Assembly (NCBI RefSeq): GCF_034347425.1
Contig: NZ_CP133779.1
Coordinates: forward strand, 434,001-498,000
DNA length: 64,000 bases
DNA from: Undibacterium sp. CCC3.4
Lineage (GTDB): Bacteria; Pseudomonadota; Gammaproteobacteria; Burkholderiales; Burkholderiaceae_D
Reading direction: 5' to 3'
Position 1 is the first letter of the stretch, and the number at the start of each line of letters is the position of its first letter. Under the pieces are notes generated by a model. That model saw nothing but the letters and a program-made list of their open reading frames with translations. It did no database searches and was not told the origin of the DNA. The translations under genes and the position numbers were made by a program. Of the stretch, positions 26,646 through 35,572 are shown piece by piece.

Positions 26646-27698
26646 TCAAAACATCGTCACGATGCCGGCACCCCACGAGTAGCCCACCCCAAAGCCAACC
26701 AACAGCAGCACCTCGCCGGACTGCAGCTGGCCCTTGTCTTTGGCGCGTTTCAGCGCAATCGGTATCGACGAAGAGACGGTATTGCCGACACTGTCGAATT
26801 CAATTATAAACTTCTCGCGCGGTATCTTGATCTTCTTTCGCAAGGCTTCAAGAATAAAACCGTTCGCTTGATGAAACACCACATGATCGATCTGATCCAG
26901 CGTTTTCCCAGCTTTCTGTAATACCTGCGCCACCACCTTGGGCACGGCACTGAGCGTGAAGCTGAGAATTTCCGGACCATCCATAAACAATTGTTCGGCA
27001 CTGCGCACATTGCCAGAACTGTCGCTGTAAGGCGCGGCCGTGGCGGCCGAACGCGGCGTGCGCGCGGCCCCGGCAGGTACCATCAAATTACTCGCACCAC
27101 TGCCATCGGTACCGAGCACAAAAGGGCCGGACGGCGGCAGTGCTGAGGCCAGCGTCGGCTCGGCCACAATCAGCGTCGCTGCCGCGGCGTCGCCGAACAG
27201 CACCCGGACACTGCGATCGAGCGGATGAATCAGTTTGCTGTAGGTATCACCCGTCAACAGCAAGACGCGGCGCGCCTCACCGGAAACAATCAGCGCTCTG
27301 GCTAACGACAATCCGTAGACAAAGCCGGAGCAGCCCAGATTGATATCGAGCGCAGCGCAAGCCGAGTTCAATTGCAAGCGTTGATGAATCACGCAAGCGC
27401 TGGTCGGCAGCAGATAATCAGGCGTCTGGGTGCAAAACAATAAAAAATCGATTTGCTCTCGCTGCGCCGGATCGGCCGAAAACAATTTTTCCGCCGCGGC
27501 GACGGCCAGATCAAGCGCCGTCTCCTCCGCAGCGGCCAGGTGTCGTTGCACAATGCCGGTTTTATCAAAAATTTTTTCCGCCGACCATTCCGGAAAAGTA
27601 TCTGCCAGCACCTCGTTGCTGAGCACGGCAGCAGGCAAATGGTATTCTATGGCTGAAATTTTTGCGGACATCAACATGTCGTTTGGCCTCATGCTCAT
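26646..27698 (-). CDS. Ketoacyl-ACP synthase III (FabH-like), first of two
   Basis: The 350-residue protein has the KAS III fold and triad: C123 (NLGCSGFVYG), H276 (VFHQANGF) and N306 (SVGNTVSS). It starts at the ATG overlapping the aminotransferase stop (ATGA, 27695-27698), and the open frame upstream of that is within the previous gene. An unusual run of about 15 Ala/Thr/Ser/Pro residues near 212-230 is inserted before the FMDGPEILSF segment, a region that in FabH lies at the active-site entrance. Together with the second copy it may build a short branched or beta-hydroxy acyl group. Confidence 0.9.
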   Translation of the reverse strand: MSMRPNDMLMSAKISAIEYHLPAAVLSNEVLADTFPEWSAEKIFDKTGIVQRHLAAAEETALDLAVAAAEKLFSADPAQREQIDFLLFCTQTPDYLLPTSACVIHQRLQLNSACAALDINLGCSGFVYGLSLARALIVSGEARRVLLLTGDTYSKLIHPLDRSVRVLFGDAAAATLIVAEPTLASALPPSGPFVLGTDGSGASNLMVPAGAARTPRSAATAAPYSDSSGNVRSAEQLFMDGPEILSFTLSAVPKVVAQVLQKAGKTLDQIDHVVFHQANGFILEALRKKIKIPREKFIIEFDSVGNTVSSSIPIALKRAKDKGQLQSGEVLLLVGFGVGYSWGAGIVTMF

Positions 27699-28816
27699 TG
27701 GCGAGTAATCACCTTGATGATACGGTCCATTGCAGCAGGTTCCAGATCGGGGTAAATCGGCAGGCACAACACTTGTTGTGAAGCGCGCGTCGATACCGGC
27801 AGATTGGCCGCAGCCGCTGAGGGCAACTGCGCATACATCGCAAATTCTGAAATCAAGGGGTGAAAATAGCGGCGCGGATGAATATTCTCGCGCTTGAGTG
27901 CTTCATATAAGGCGTCGCGGCTGAGCGGATAATCATCCCCCACCAAAATGGGAAAATACGAATAATTCGCGCTGGTCAGGGCACTGCAGGGCAAACAAGC
28001 TATCCCCTTGACCTCGGCCAGTCTGACCCGATAAATCGCATCGATACTGCCACGCGCAGCAATCGCTTGATCAACATACTTGAGTTGCAACAGACCGAGT
28101 GCGGCATTGAATTCGCTCATCTTGCCATTGATGCCGGCGGCGGCGATGCTGACTTCGTCGAGAAAGCCGAAATTTTTGAGATGATCAATATGCGTTTTGC
28201 TTGCTTGGTCCGGACAAATAATCGCCCCGCCTTCAAAGGTGTTGAATACCTTGGTCGCATGAAAGCTCAGGATCGATAAATCGCCATGCCTGAGCACGCT
28301 GCCGCCCTCATCACGCACCGAAAACGCATGCGCCGCATCGTAAATGACTTTGAGCCCATGACGCGCCGCGATCGCGCGAATCGCCTCGACATCACAAGCC
28401 TGGCCATAGCAATGCACCGGCATGATCGCCGTGGTGCGCGCAGTAATGGCCGCTTCGATGCGCGCCGGATCGAGATTGAGGGTATGCGGATCAATATCGA
28501 CGAACACCGGCTCGACACCATTCCAAAGCAAAGAATGAGAAGTCGCCACGAATGAATACGGCGTGGTGATCACTTCTCCTTTGATATTCAAAGCTTGCAG
28601 CGCCGTCACCAAGGCCAGCGTGGCATTGGTGAATAAAGAAATATATTTTACCCCGAGGTAGGCGCATAAAGCGCTCTCAAGTTCCTGGTGATAAGGGCCG
28701 CCATTGGTCAGTACTCGGCTGTGCCAGATTTTTTCCAAATAAGGCAGCAACTCTTCCAGCGGCGGCAGCACCGGCCGCGTCACATAAATCGGTTCAGGAC
28801 CGAGCTCGGCGCTCAT
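27695..28816 (-). CDS. DegT/DnrJ/EryC1-family sugar aminotransferase (VioA-like)
   Basis: These PLP enzymes transfer an amino group from glutamate to a nucleotide-linked keto-sugar, giving for example dTDP-4-amino-4,6-dideoxyglucose. The 373-residue protein has the family core: TNATLALVTALQAL, TTPYSFVATSHSL, the PLP-anchoring DAAHAFSV, the catalytic K189 in FHATKVFNTFEGG, and a C-terminal CLPIYPDL. Its sequence resembles VioA/FdtB. It is translationally coupled to the glycosyltransferase before it and the KAS III after it. The 4,6-dehydratase that would make its substrate is not in the window. Confidence 0.9.
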   Translation of the reverse strand: MSAELGPEPIYVTRPVLPPLEELLPYLEKIWHSRVLTNGGPYHQELESALCAYLGVKYISLFTNATLALVTALQALNIKGEVITTPYSFVATSHSLLWNGVEPVFVDIDPHTLNLDPARIEAAITARTTAIMPVHCYGQACDVEAIRAIAARHGLKVIYDAAHAFSVRDEGGSVLRHGDLSILSFHATKVFNTFEGGAIICPDQASKTHIDHLKNFGFLDEVSIAAAGINGKMSEFNAALGLLQLKYVDQAIAARGSIDAIYRVRLAEVKGIACLPCSALTSANYSYFPILVGDDYPLSRDALYEALKRENIHPRRYFHPLISEFAMYAQLPSAAAANLPVSTRASQQVLCLPIYPDLEPAAMDRIIKVITRQ

Positions 28817-31254
28817 GCTGCGTCTGCCAATAAAGTGAAGCTACCATCGCGCCGGACCACTTCAAATGAAGCCGTCGGGGTCTGCGCGCACCAGCGCTGC
28901 CATGCCACCCGTAAAGCATGGTCAAAGGCCCCGGCAACGAGCTCAGGATCAGACACGGCCGCGCCGAAAAAGCGCGCGCGTAAATTGGCACGAATCTCAG
29001 CCAATTGCGTGATATCAGCGGCAATCGCCTGACCTTTCGCTAAGAACGTCGCCTCATCGTTGGCCGCAAACAGCTCGGCCAAACCGACATGTGAAAGATT
29101 GGCGATACCCTGACGCGTGCTCGGATGTGCGCCGACCAAGGTCAGTGTCGGTACACCCATGCACAGCGCATTATTGGTGGTGGTGCCGCCCGTGTAGGGG
29201 AAGGTATCGAGACAAACATCGATATCATGGTGCTGTTCCAAATACGTCGTCAGGTTACTGCGTTTGAGGAAACACAGGCGTTCGCCACCGATTCCTTCCT
29301 CGGCAAACCAAGCCAGCAATTTTTCATTTTCATACTGATCCGAGGCCGGCATCGCCCCCATGACCATATTTGAGTCCGGAACCAGTAGCAATAATTTCGC
29401 CCACAAACGAATCACCTCACGGCTGATTTTATCGATGCGATTGAAACTGCCGAACGTAATGTAACCATTACTCAAGGCTGGCAAAGTATTGACCGCCGGG
29501 CCTTGCTTTAAAAATTGAAAGGTCGTGGTGGCGGGTAAGCGAATGATTTTTTCGACGAATTGTTTTTCCGCCTCAACGGGCGGCAAAAAGTAAGCATCAC
29601 CGACGAAGTAATCGATGCTTTGCATACCGGTAGAACCCGGATACCCGACCCAGCTCAATTGTACCGGTGCCGGTTTGCGAGCGAAGGTCAAGAGACGATT
29701 GCGCGCGGTATGGCCAGACAAGTCGATCAGAATATCGATTTTATCGGCGCGGATTTTTTTCGCCAGATGCTCATCCGTGACGGTGCCGATACGGTTCCAA
29801 TGGCGCGCATACGAACGCATGCGTTTGCTGATCCCGTCTTCGACCACAGAATTATCGTAAATATGCACGACCACACTGGAATGCTTTGCCAGATAATGAA
29901 AAATCGGTTCGATGAAAGAAACCACGGCATGATTAATCAAATCCGCGGACACAAAACCGATGTGCAAAATACGCTCAGGATCTCGGCTGTTAGCGTGCGG
30001 CTTTTGTTGCGGCAACAAGGGCGATTCAAATTGCAAACCAAAGGTCTGATGTTCGGCAAAAATTTCTTGCGCATTCATTCGTTCACTATGCAGCAAGGTG
30101 AACAGGTAATTGCTGTAGGCGATATTGAATGTCGGGCTCAGTTCCACGGCTTTCTTGTAACTGTCGATCGCCTCTTCCAACAAGCCGATATCTTTCAAAC
30201 TCAAAGCCATATTATTGTAAGCGGCATAAAATTCCGGGGCCAATTCTATCGCTCGGCGATGGCAGACTATCGACTCGGCAAACCGGCCCTGCTTATATAA
30301 AGCCATGCCAAGATTACTGTGCGACGGTGCCAACAAAGGCTGCGCCTGGATGGCGTCGCGATAGGTTTGAATGGCATCATCCAAACTACCATGCACGGCC
30401 AGCGAATTGGCCATATTATTCATCGCCTCGGCAAATTCGGGCTTGAGCTTGAGGGCCTTGCGAAAAGCCAGAATTGCCACATCATAGAACTGCATTTCAT
30501 GCAATTCCTGACCGACGACATTGAGCTGTTCCGCGTCATCATGATTGAATTGAACTGCCGACTGGTAATGCTGTTTGGCCTGCTCGCTGTGACCTTGCTC
30601 GCGCAAGATCGAACCCAAGCAGATATGCGCTGCCGAATAGCCTGGATCGATCTGTATCGCTTGTGCAAACGCTTCTTGCGCCTGCTCTGGCAAAGTCAGA
30701 CCCAACAAAGCGAGGCCTAAATTATGATAGGTCTGTGGCTGATCAGGACGCACGCTCAGCGCCAAGCGAAACTGTGCTACCGCCGCCTCATATTGTTCAG
30801 CATCGTTATATACATTACCGCACGCGATATAGGCATCGGCAAAATCGGCTTTCAAAGCGATCGCTTGTCGGTACGGTATCAAAGCTTCGGTAGCGCGGCC
30901 AGACTTGTAGAGCGCATTGCCACTGTTAAAAAACGCCGAGGCCGAACTCGGATTGAGTTCTATCGCCCGCGCATAGGCCGCCAAGGCCTCGTCGTAACCC
31001 GACAGCTTGAGTAAGCCATTCCCCAGATTCAAATGGGCACGTGCGAATGCGGGACTATGCTCGACGGCGGCGGTATAGTAGGTCAATGCCTGCGCCAATT
31101 CGCCGCGGTCTTCGGCATCATTACCCTGCTCGATCAGGCTGATTGCCTGCGCCTCTGCCGTCAATACGACGGGCGCAAGAGCTGCCACCGGTACAGCTGG
31201 CGGCGCTTTTTTTCCGGCAAACAAACGTTCAAATATACCCATCAGTTTTCCCAT
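28813..31254 (-). CDS. TPR/O-GlcNAc transferase (SPINDLY-like) glycosyltransferase
   Basis: The 813-residue protein has about nine to ten tetratricopeptide repeats in residues 40-390, and a C-terminal half similar to eukaryotic O-GlcNAc transferase and bacterial SPINDLY-like enzymes. Motifs include HIGFVSADLINH (catalytic-side His), APVQLSWVGYPGSTG, the UDP-binding YITFGSFNRIDKIS with its Lys, and DVCLDTFPYTGGTTTNN with its Asp. Such proteins glycosylate Ser/Thr of target proteins chosen by the TPR superhelix. It is the first of the eight tightly linked genes and its stop overlaps the aminotransferase start. Flagellin is a plausible target, but no flagellin gene is in the window. Confidence 0.9.
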   Translation of the reverse strand: MGKLMGIFERLFAGKKAPPAVPVAALAPVVLTAEAQAISLIEQGNDAEDRGELAQALTYYTAAVEHSPAFARAHLNLGNGLLKLSGYDEALAAYARAIELNPSSASAFFNSGNALYKSGRATEALIPYRQAIALKADFADAYIACGNVYNDAEQYEAAVAQFRLALSVRPDQPQTYHNLGLALLGLTLPEQAQEAFAQAIQIDPGYSAAHICLGSILREQGHSEQAKQHYQSAVQFNHDDAEQLNVVGQELHEMQFYDVAILAFRKALKLKPEFAEAMNNMANSLAVHGSLDDAIQTYRDAIQAQPLLAPSHSNLGMALYKQGRFAESIVCHRRAIELAPEFYAAYNNMALSLKDIGLLEEAIDSYKKAVELSPTFNIAYSNYLFTLLHSERMNAQEIFAEHQTFGLQFESPLLPQQKPHANSRDPERILHIGFVSADLINHAVVSFIEPIFHYLAKHSSVVVHIYDNSVVEDGISKRMRSYARHWNRIGTVTDEHLAKKIRADKIDILIDLSGHTARNRLLTFARKPAPVQLSWVGYPGSTGMQSIDYFVGDAYFLPPVEAEKQFVEKIIRLPATTTFQFLKQGPAVNTLPALSNGYITFGSFNRIDKISREVIRLWAKLLLLVPDSNMVMGAMPASDQYENEKLLAWFAEEGIGGERLCFLKRSNLTTYLEQHHDIDVCLDTFPYTGGTTTNNALCMGVPTLTLVGAHPSTRQGIANLSHVGLAELFAANDEATFLAKGQAIAADITQLAEIRANLRARFFGAAVSDPELVAGAFDHALRVAWQRWCAQTPTASFEVVRRDGSFTLLADAA

Positions 31255-31305
31255 GTATTAGAACGGCGCTCAGCACCTTGTTGAGGCAGCAGCATGCTGC
31301 CGTCA

Positions 31306-31608
31306 TCATTTTAAATTATGCATCAACCACCGGGTCAGTTCGTCAGCGTGCAAACGATCATGCCCAGCTTCCAACAAACGCCATTTGAAAACATTCCCCA
31401 GTTGGGCTTTCTTATACACATTGAGTTTTTCACTGGCCTTGAATTGGACCACCTGTTGCAGTACCTTGCCCAGCAACTCACGTTGCTTTTTCTCGACAAA
31501 TTTACTGCTCTTGGCCTGCGCATCGACTTTCGAGCGTTCCAAATAAAAATCCGCCAAGCTGATGCCGAATTGTTTTGCTTTTGTTGCGTTTAACCAACTA
31601 AATACCAT
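31306..31608 (-). CDS. Hypothetical protein upstream of the glycosylation operon
   Basis: The 100-residue protein is basic and helix-rich with no signal peptide. Residues about 30-60 are rich in Lys and Gln (SSKFVEKKQRELLGK), suggesting a coiled or nucleic-acid/lipid-binding helix. An AGGAG ribosome binding site lies 8 bases upstream of the ATG. It is 45 bases after the M48 protease gene and 51 bases before the TPR glycosyltransferase gene, so all may share a transcript. I do not recognise the family. Confidence 0.65.
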   Translation of the reverse strand: MVFSWLNATKAKQFGISLADFYLERSKVDAQAKSSKFVEKKQRELLGKVLQQVVQFKASEKLNVYKKAQLGNVFKWRLLEAGHDRLHADELTRWLMHNLK

Positions 31609-31653
31609 ATCCCTGACTCCTGATGAGCGCTGTTAACTGTAGCGTTGTCGCTG

Positions 31654-33237
31654 CTATTTACGTTTTTTTTCTTCTGCCAATTCTTCTTTATGCTGCTCTT
31701 TCCATTCGCGTTCGCGCGCATCGATCACCGCCAACTCATAATACTGCGCATCGCTTTGACGGCGCGCCAGATCGAGCTGTAGCAAGGCCAAGCTCCAATT
31801 GGCCTCGAGCGCATGGGCTTCGGCCAGAGCAAGATGCTGCGCCGCCAGCTTATTCTGTGCCGCATACACTTTAGCCAAACCACGCTGCAGGCGCGCCTCG
31901 CTGCGATACATACTGAGCTGATCGCGCAAAAACGCGCCAGCTTCCTCGTAACGCTTAGCCAACAGCAACGCATCGGCATATTGATACACGATATCGCGCG
32001 CCAACGGCAAGTCACGCATGGCTTTGGCCGCGGCATCGACGGCCGCATCATAGTGCTGCTCGCTTATCAAGATGTCAATTGATAAATACGCCAGCGCACT
32101 GCTGAGCGTCAAAATATACTGCTGCTGTGGGGCTTGCTGAATACGTTCTTGGCTTTGTTCCAGCAATTTATGTGCCGAGACGTAATTTTTTTGTTTAAAT
32201 GCAACAAATGCCAAGCCATAGTTGGCGGCAATTTGATCTTCTGCCAAGCGCGATTTCAACTGCGCCTCAAAAAATGCCTTGGCATCCCTCAAGCCTTGTA
32301 CGCTCGCGTCCTGCAGCACACGCACGCGCGCCTTCATCAAAAAAAATTCCAAACCATCGGCGCGCTGGCGATAGCGTTGATCGAGCATGCGCGCCTGAAT
32401 ATCGGCGATCCGCTCACTGGTCAGCGGATGGCTGCGCAAATACGCCGGCGCATTATCGGTGTAATTACGCATCGATGCCTGCAAACGGCCAAAAAATGTC
32501 ACCATCCCAGCGGTATCAAACCCGGCATCGCGCAAAATTTGGAAGCCGATGCGATCGGCTTCGCGTTCGGCATCACGACTGAAGTTCAACTGATGCTGAA
32601 TCGCCAAGCCCTGACCACCAGCGGCAACCGCGATCGCCGCATCGGGATTAGTGCGCGCGGCCAGTACGGCCAAGGCCAAGGCGGCCAGTGGAATCAAGGA
32701 ATCGAATTTTTGACTGCTCAGCATGCGCGCGATATGCCGCTGCGCGACGTGGCCGATTTCATGCCCCATGACAGAAGCCAGTTCCGACTCCGATTGCGCG
32801 GCTAAAATCAAGGCCGTATGCATGCCGATGAAGCCACCCGGAAAGGCAAAGGCATTCAATACCGGATCACGCACGGCAAAAAATTCGAATTCAATATTAT
32901 TTTCACCGCGGGCATCGGGGCGTGCCGCCAGCAATACATTACCGAGCCGATTCAAGTATTCCGATACGGGGCCGTCATCAATATAGTCGGGATCACGCCG
33001 AACGGCATTCATAATTTGCTCACCAAGACGACGCTCCATCAGCGGCGACAAATCTTCGCGCGAGCTGTCGCCCAAGGTAGGTAAATTTTGTCCGCCCGTC
33101 GAAATTGGCAGCAGCACGGCAGCCGCGCCACAAGACCAAACCAAGGTGAGACAACGCGCGGCGGCGACGCTGCGTGGCAGCAGTCGAGACAACAGAGGAG
33201 TGAACAAGCGAGAGAAACAGCGGTTTTTCAATTTCAT
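31654..33237 (-). CDS. M48 family metalloprotease with TPRs (BepA/YfgC-like)
   Basis: BepA-type proteases are periplasmic zinc peptidases that assist or remove stalled outer-membrane proteins such as LptD. Residues about 60-290 form the M48 domain with the HEIGH motif at 159-163 and a third ligand in EREADRIG near residue 220. Residues about 300-520 look like TPR helices. The start at ATG 33237 gives an N-terminal hydrophobic secretory signal (about 28-46). The longer frame to 33303 would run into the divergent moaC start. The C-terminus is very charged. Confidence 0.9.
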   Translation of the reverse strand: MKLKNRCFSRLFTPLLSRLLPRSVAAARCLTLVWSCGAAAVLLPISTGGQNLPTLGDSSREDLSPLMERRLGEQIMNAVRRDPDYIDDGPVSEYLNRLGNVLLAARPDARGENNIEFEFFAVRDPVLNAFAFPGGFIGMHTALILAAQSESELASVMGHEIGHVAQRHIARMLSSQKFDSLIPLAALALAVLAARTNPDAAIAVAAGGQGLAIQHQLNFSRDAEREADRIGFQILRDAGFDTAGMVTFFGRLQASMRNYTDNAPAYLRSHPLTSERIADIQARMLDQRYRQRADGLEFFLMKARVRVLQDASVQGLRDAKAFFEAQLKSRLAEDQIAANYGLAFVAFKQKNYVSAHKLLEQSQERIQQAPQQQYILTLSSALAYLSIDILISEQHYDAAVDAAAKAMRDLPLARDIVYQYADALLLAKRYEEAGAFLRDQLSMYRSEARLQRGLAKVYAAQNKLAAQHLALAEAHALEANWSLALLQLDLARRQSDAQYYELAVIDAREREWKEQHKEELAEEKKRK

Positions 33238-33301
33238 AATGCTATGATGCCCGATTACGGCGGAATATCCCGAATTTTTCGAATAAACAGAGTAGGACAC
33301 C

Positions 33302-33805
33302 ATGAGTAGCGAGCCAGCCCCAAGCCCACAACTGAGCCACTTCGACCAAACTGGTCAAGCCCATATGGTCGATGTCGCCGAAAAGCCCGACAGCCATCGG
33401 ATTGCCCGCGCCGCCGGACGCATACGCATGCTGCCGGCGACCTTGGAAATCATCAGCGCTGGCAATGCCAAAAAAGGCGACGTGCTCGGCATCGCCCGCA
33501 TCGCCGCCATCATGGCAGCCAAACGCACCAGCGACCTGATTCCCTTGTGTCATCCGCTGGCACTGACACGCGTCACGGTGGAATTTACGGTAGACGTCGA
33601 CAACGCGGCCATCGATTGCCAGGCCCAAGTTGAAACCGTCGGCAAGACCGGGGTGGAAATGGAAGCGCTGACTGCCGTCCAGATCGGCTTGTTGACCATC
33701 TACGACATGTGCAAAGCGGTCGACCGCGGCATGGTCATGAGCGATATCCGGGTAGTCGAAAAACAAGGTGGCAAATCGGGCCACTGGGTCAGTTTGATCG
33801 ACTGA
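33302..33805 (+). CDS. moaC: Cyclic pyranopterin monophosphate synthase
   Basis: MoaC makes cPMP, the second step of molybdenum cofactor synthesis. The 167-residue protein has the family motifs [15 protein letters not shown], the CHPL segment ([11 protein letters not shown]), GVEMEALTA and [10 protein letters not shown] with the catalytic Lys and Asp. It is divergent from the M48 gene with a 64-base promoter region between them. It is monocistronic here, and the partner moaA is not in the window. Confidence 0.96.
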   Translation: MSSEPAPSPQLSHFDQTGQAHMVDVAEKPDSHRIARAAGRIRMLPATLEIISAGNAKKGDVLGIARIAAIMAAKRTSDLIPLCHPLALTRVTVEFTVDVDNAAIDCQAQVETVGKTGVEMEALTAVQIGLLTIYDMCKAVDRGMVMSDIRVVEKQGGKSGHWVSLID

Positions 33806-33826
33806 GTCGTAGCCTGGGCCCGGCCC

Positions 33827-35566
33827 TCAGGGTGCGCTGCGTAGTGGCATGCCATGTAACACCACGGCATAGCGGGTATCAACCCGCGCCTGCGCGCGCC
33901 AATAATCAAAATATTCAGGATAGGCATCCGGATGCAGCCGCTGCAAGGTTTGCATCATGCGCAACGCGGCCTGCGGCTGCCCATTCAAGACATACACCTC
34001 GGCTAATTTATTGAGGATGTGGACAAAGCCGAAACGCGGTGTCCAATACTCAAAATAAGCGATATCGGCCGCCGCCATGTCGGCATGCAGCGGCATTTGC
34101 ATCAACTTGAAGTAAGCAAAATATTGTGGAAACAGGGTATACCGCGGTGCCACCAACGCCGGGTTGCTGATGCCAGCCGGGCTGGCATCCCAGCGCAAGA
34201 CGCGAAACCCAGCGACCACGCGTTGGTAATCCCAGCATACGCCAACCAAGACCAAGCAGGCCAAGGCCACCGCAGCATGCACCCAGCAAGTTGCTACGCG
34301 TCGGCCACGACTGGGCCAGCGGCGCTGATGCAGCATGCCCATCAGCAGCGCCACCGGAATCAGCACGTAGGCGTACCACAGCGGAAATTCCACCATGCTG
34401 TGTACCAGCGCCGCGACCAGACACATCAGGGCCATGCGCGCGCCCGCCGACAGCGGCGCAGAGAAACAGGTTTGACGCAACCAATAGACCAAGGCCGCGC
34501 AGAGCAGTGCCGCCGCCGGCCAGCCGAGTTCGGCCGCCAGATTCAAAATCAGATTATGCGCATGTTCGGCATACGTACCCGTCATCAGGTCGGCCGCAAC
34601 TTTGACTTGTTCGGTGCCGAAACCGAACCAGCCGGCCCCAAGCCAGGGATGGGCCGCCGCGATGTGCCAAGCCTGTCCCCACAAACTCAGTCGCTCCGAG
34701 CGCCCTCCTATGTGTTCGGTCACCGAGCCACCGGCTAAACCGGCGAGCTGATTGATTAGCGGCAAGAGCGTCACCAACAGTCCATAGAACAAACACAAGG
34801 CTGCCAAAGTCAGAACGGAACAGCGCCGCTGCCCGGCGACAGGCCGCCACAAACAGGCGGCGAAGGCTGGCACGATGATCCAGCCTATGCGCGACTGCGT
34901 GAGCACCAAACCACTCAAAAGCAGCAAGACCAGCGCCACTGCGGCACGCCGCCCGACACGCGCTTGCTCAAACAAAAATGCCAGCCCAGCCAAGGCAAAA
35001 CACAATAACAAGGCCAGTTGATTCGGTTGTGCCACATTGGCATACGGGCGCAGATTGATCTGACTCGAATGCGCCATGCTCATCACCCACGGTGCCGCCG
35101 TCACGCCCAGCATTTGCGTATATTGCATACACACCGAGATACTGCCGGCCAGCAGAAATACCGGCGCCAGTAACAGGCACACCGCTTGCTCGTGCTCGAC
35201 TGTCAGTTGAGCACCGACACACAAGGCCACTGCGCAGAGCAACAGATACATCAGCGGTAAGACGATATCGGCCGCGATCGGTATCAAACCCAGCGCGTAT
35301 TGCAACAGAATGAGCGCCATCACGGCCAACGGTGCCAGCGCAACGCCGGGCAAGCGCAGTCGCGGCGTCGCTACGCGCATCAAGCCTGCCAAGCACAATA
35401 AAAGCCCGATCACGGCGGCGGCATCGTGATAAAACACCCGCAATGGGTGGATATGATACGGCAGCAGAAACGCGACCATCAAAGCCAAGCCACAAGCGAG
35501 CAAAGGCCAGTACAAGGCCGAGCGCTTGAGACTAAGCGCGGGGGCAAGAGGAGGACAACTCAACAT
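33827..35566 (-). CDS. pglL: PglL-type protein O-oligosaccharyltransferase
   Basis: The 579-residue protein has about twelve membrane helices, the N-terminal PglL_A signature (RPYANVAQPNQLALLL, near residue 172), a Wzy_C ligase domain with a large periplasmic loop (GRSERLSLWGQAW, then HAHNLILNLAAELGW), and a C-terminal periplasmic/TPR-like tail of about 150 residues. Enzymes of this family transfer lipid-linked glycans to pilins and other periplasmic proteins. It is six bases downstream of the TfpX/TfpZ-like accessory gene and next to three pilin genes, which strongly suggests pilin O-glycosylation. An O-antigen ligase is the main alternative. Confidence 0.9.
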   Translation of the reverse strand: MLSCPPLAPALSLKRSALYWPLLACGLALMVAFLLPYHIHPLRVFYHDAAAVIGLLLCLAGLMRVATPRLRLPGVALAPLAVMALILLQYALGLIPIAADIVLPLMYLLLCAVALCVGAQLTVEHEQAVCLLLAPVFLLAGSISVCMQYTQMLGVTAAPWVMSMAHSSQINLRPYANVAQPNQLALLLCFALAGLAFLFEQARVGRRAAVALVLLLLSGLVLTQSRIGWIIVPAFAACLWRPVAGQRRCSVLTLAALCLFYGLLVTLLPLINQLAGLAGGSVTEHIGGRSERLSLWGQAWHIAAAHPWLGAGWFGFGTEQVKVAADLMTGTYAEHAHNLILNLAAELGWPAAALLCAALVYWLRQTCFSAPLSAGARMALMCLVAALVHSMVEFPLWYAYVLIPVALLMGMLHQRRWPSRGRRVATCWVHAAVALACLVLVGVCWDYQRVVAGFRVLRWDASPAGISNPALVAPRYTLFPQYFAYFKLMQMPLHADMAAADIAYFEYWTPRFGFVHILNKLAEVYVLNGQPQAALRMMQTLQRLHPDAYPEYFDYWRAQARVDTRYAVVLHGMPLRSAP

Positions 35567-35572
35567 AGGAAA

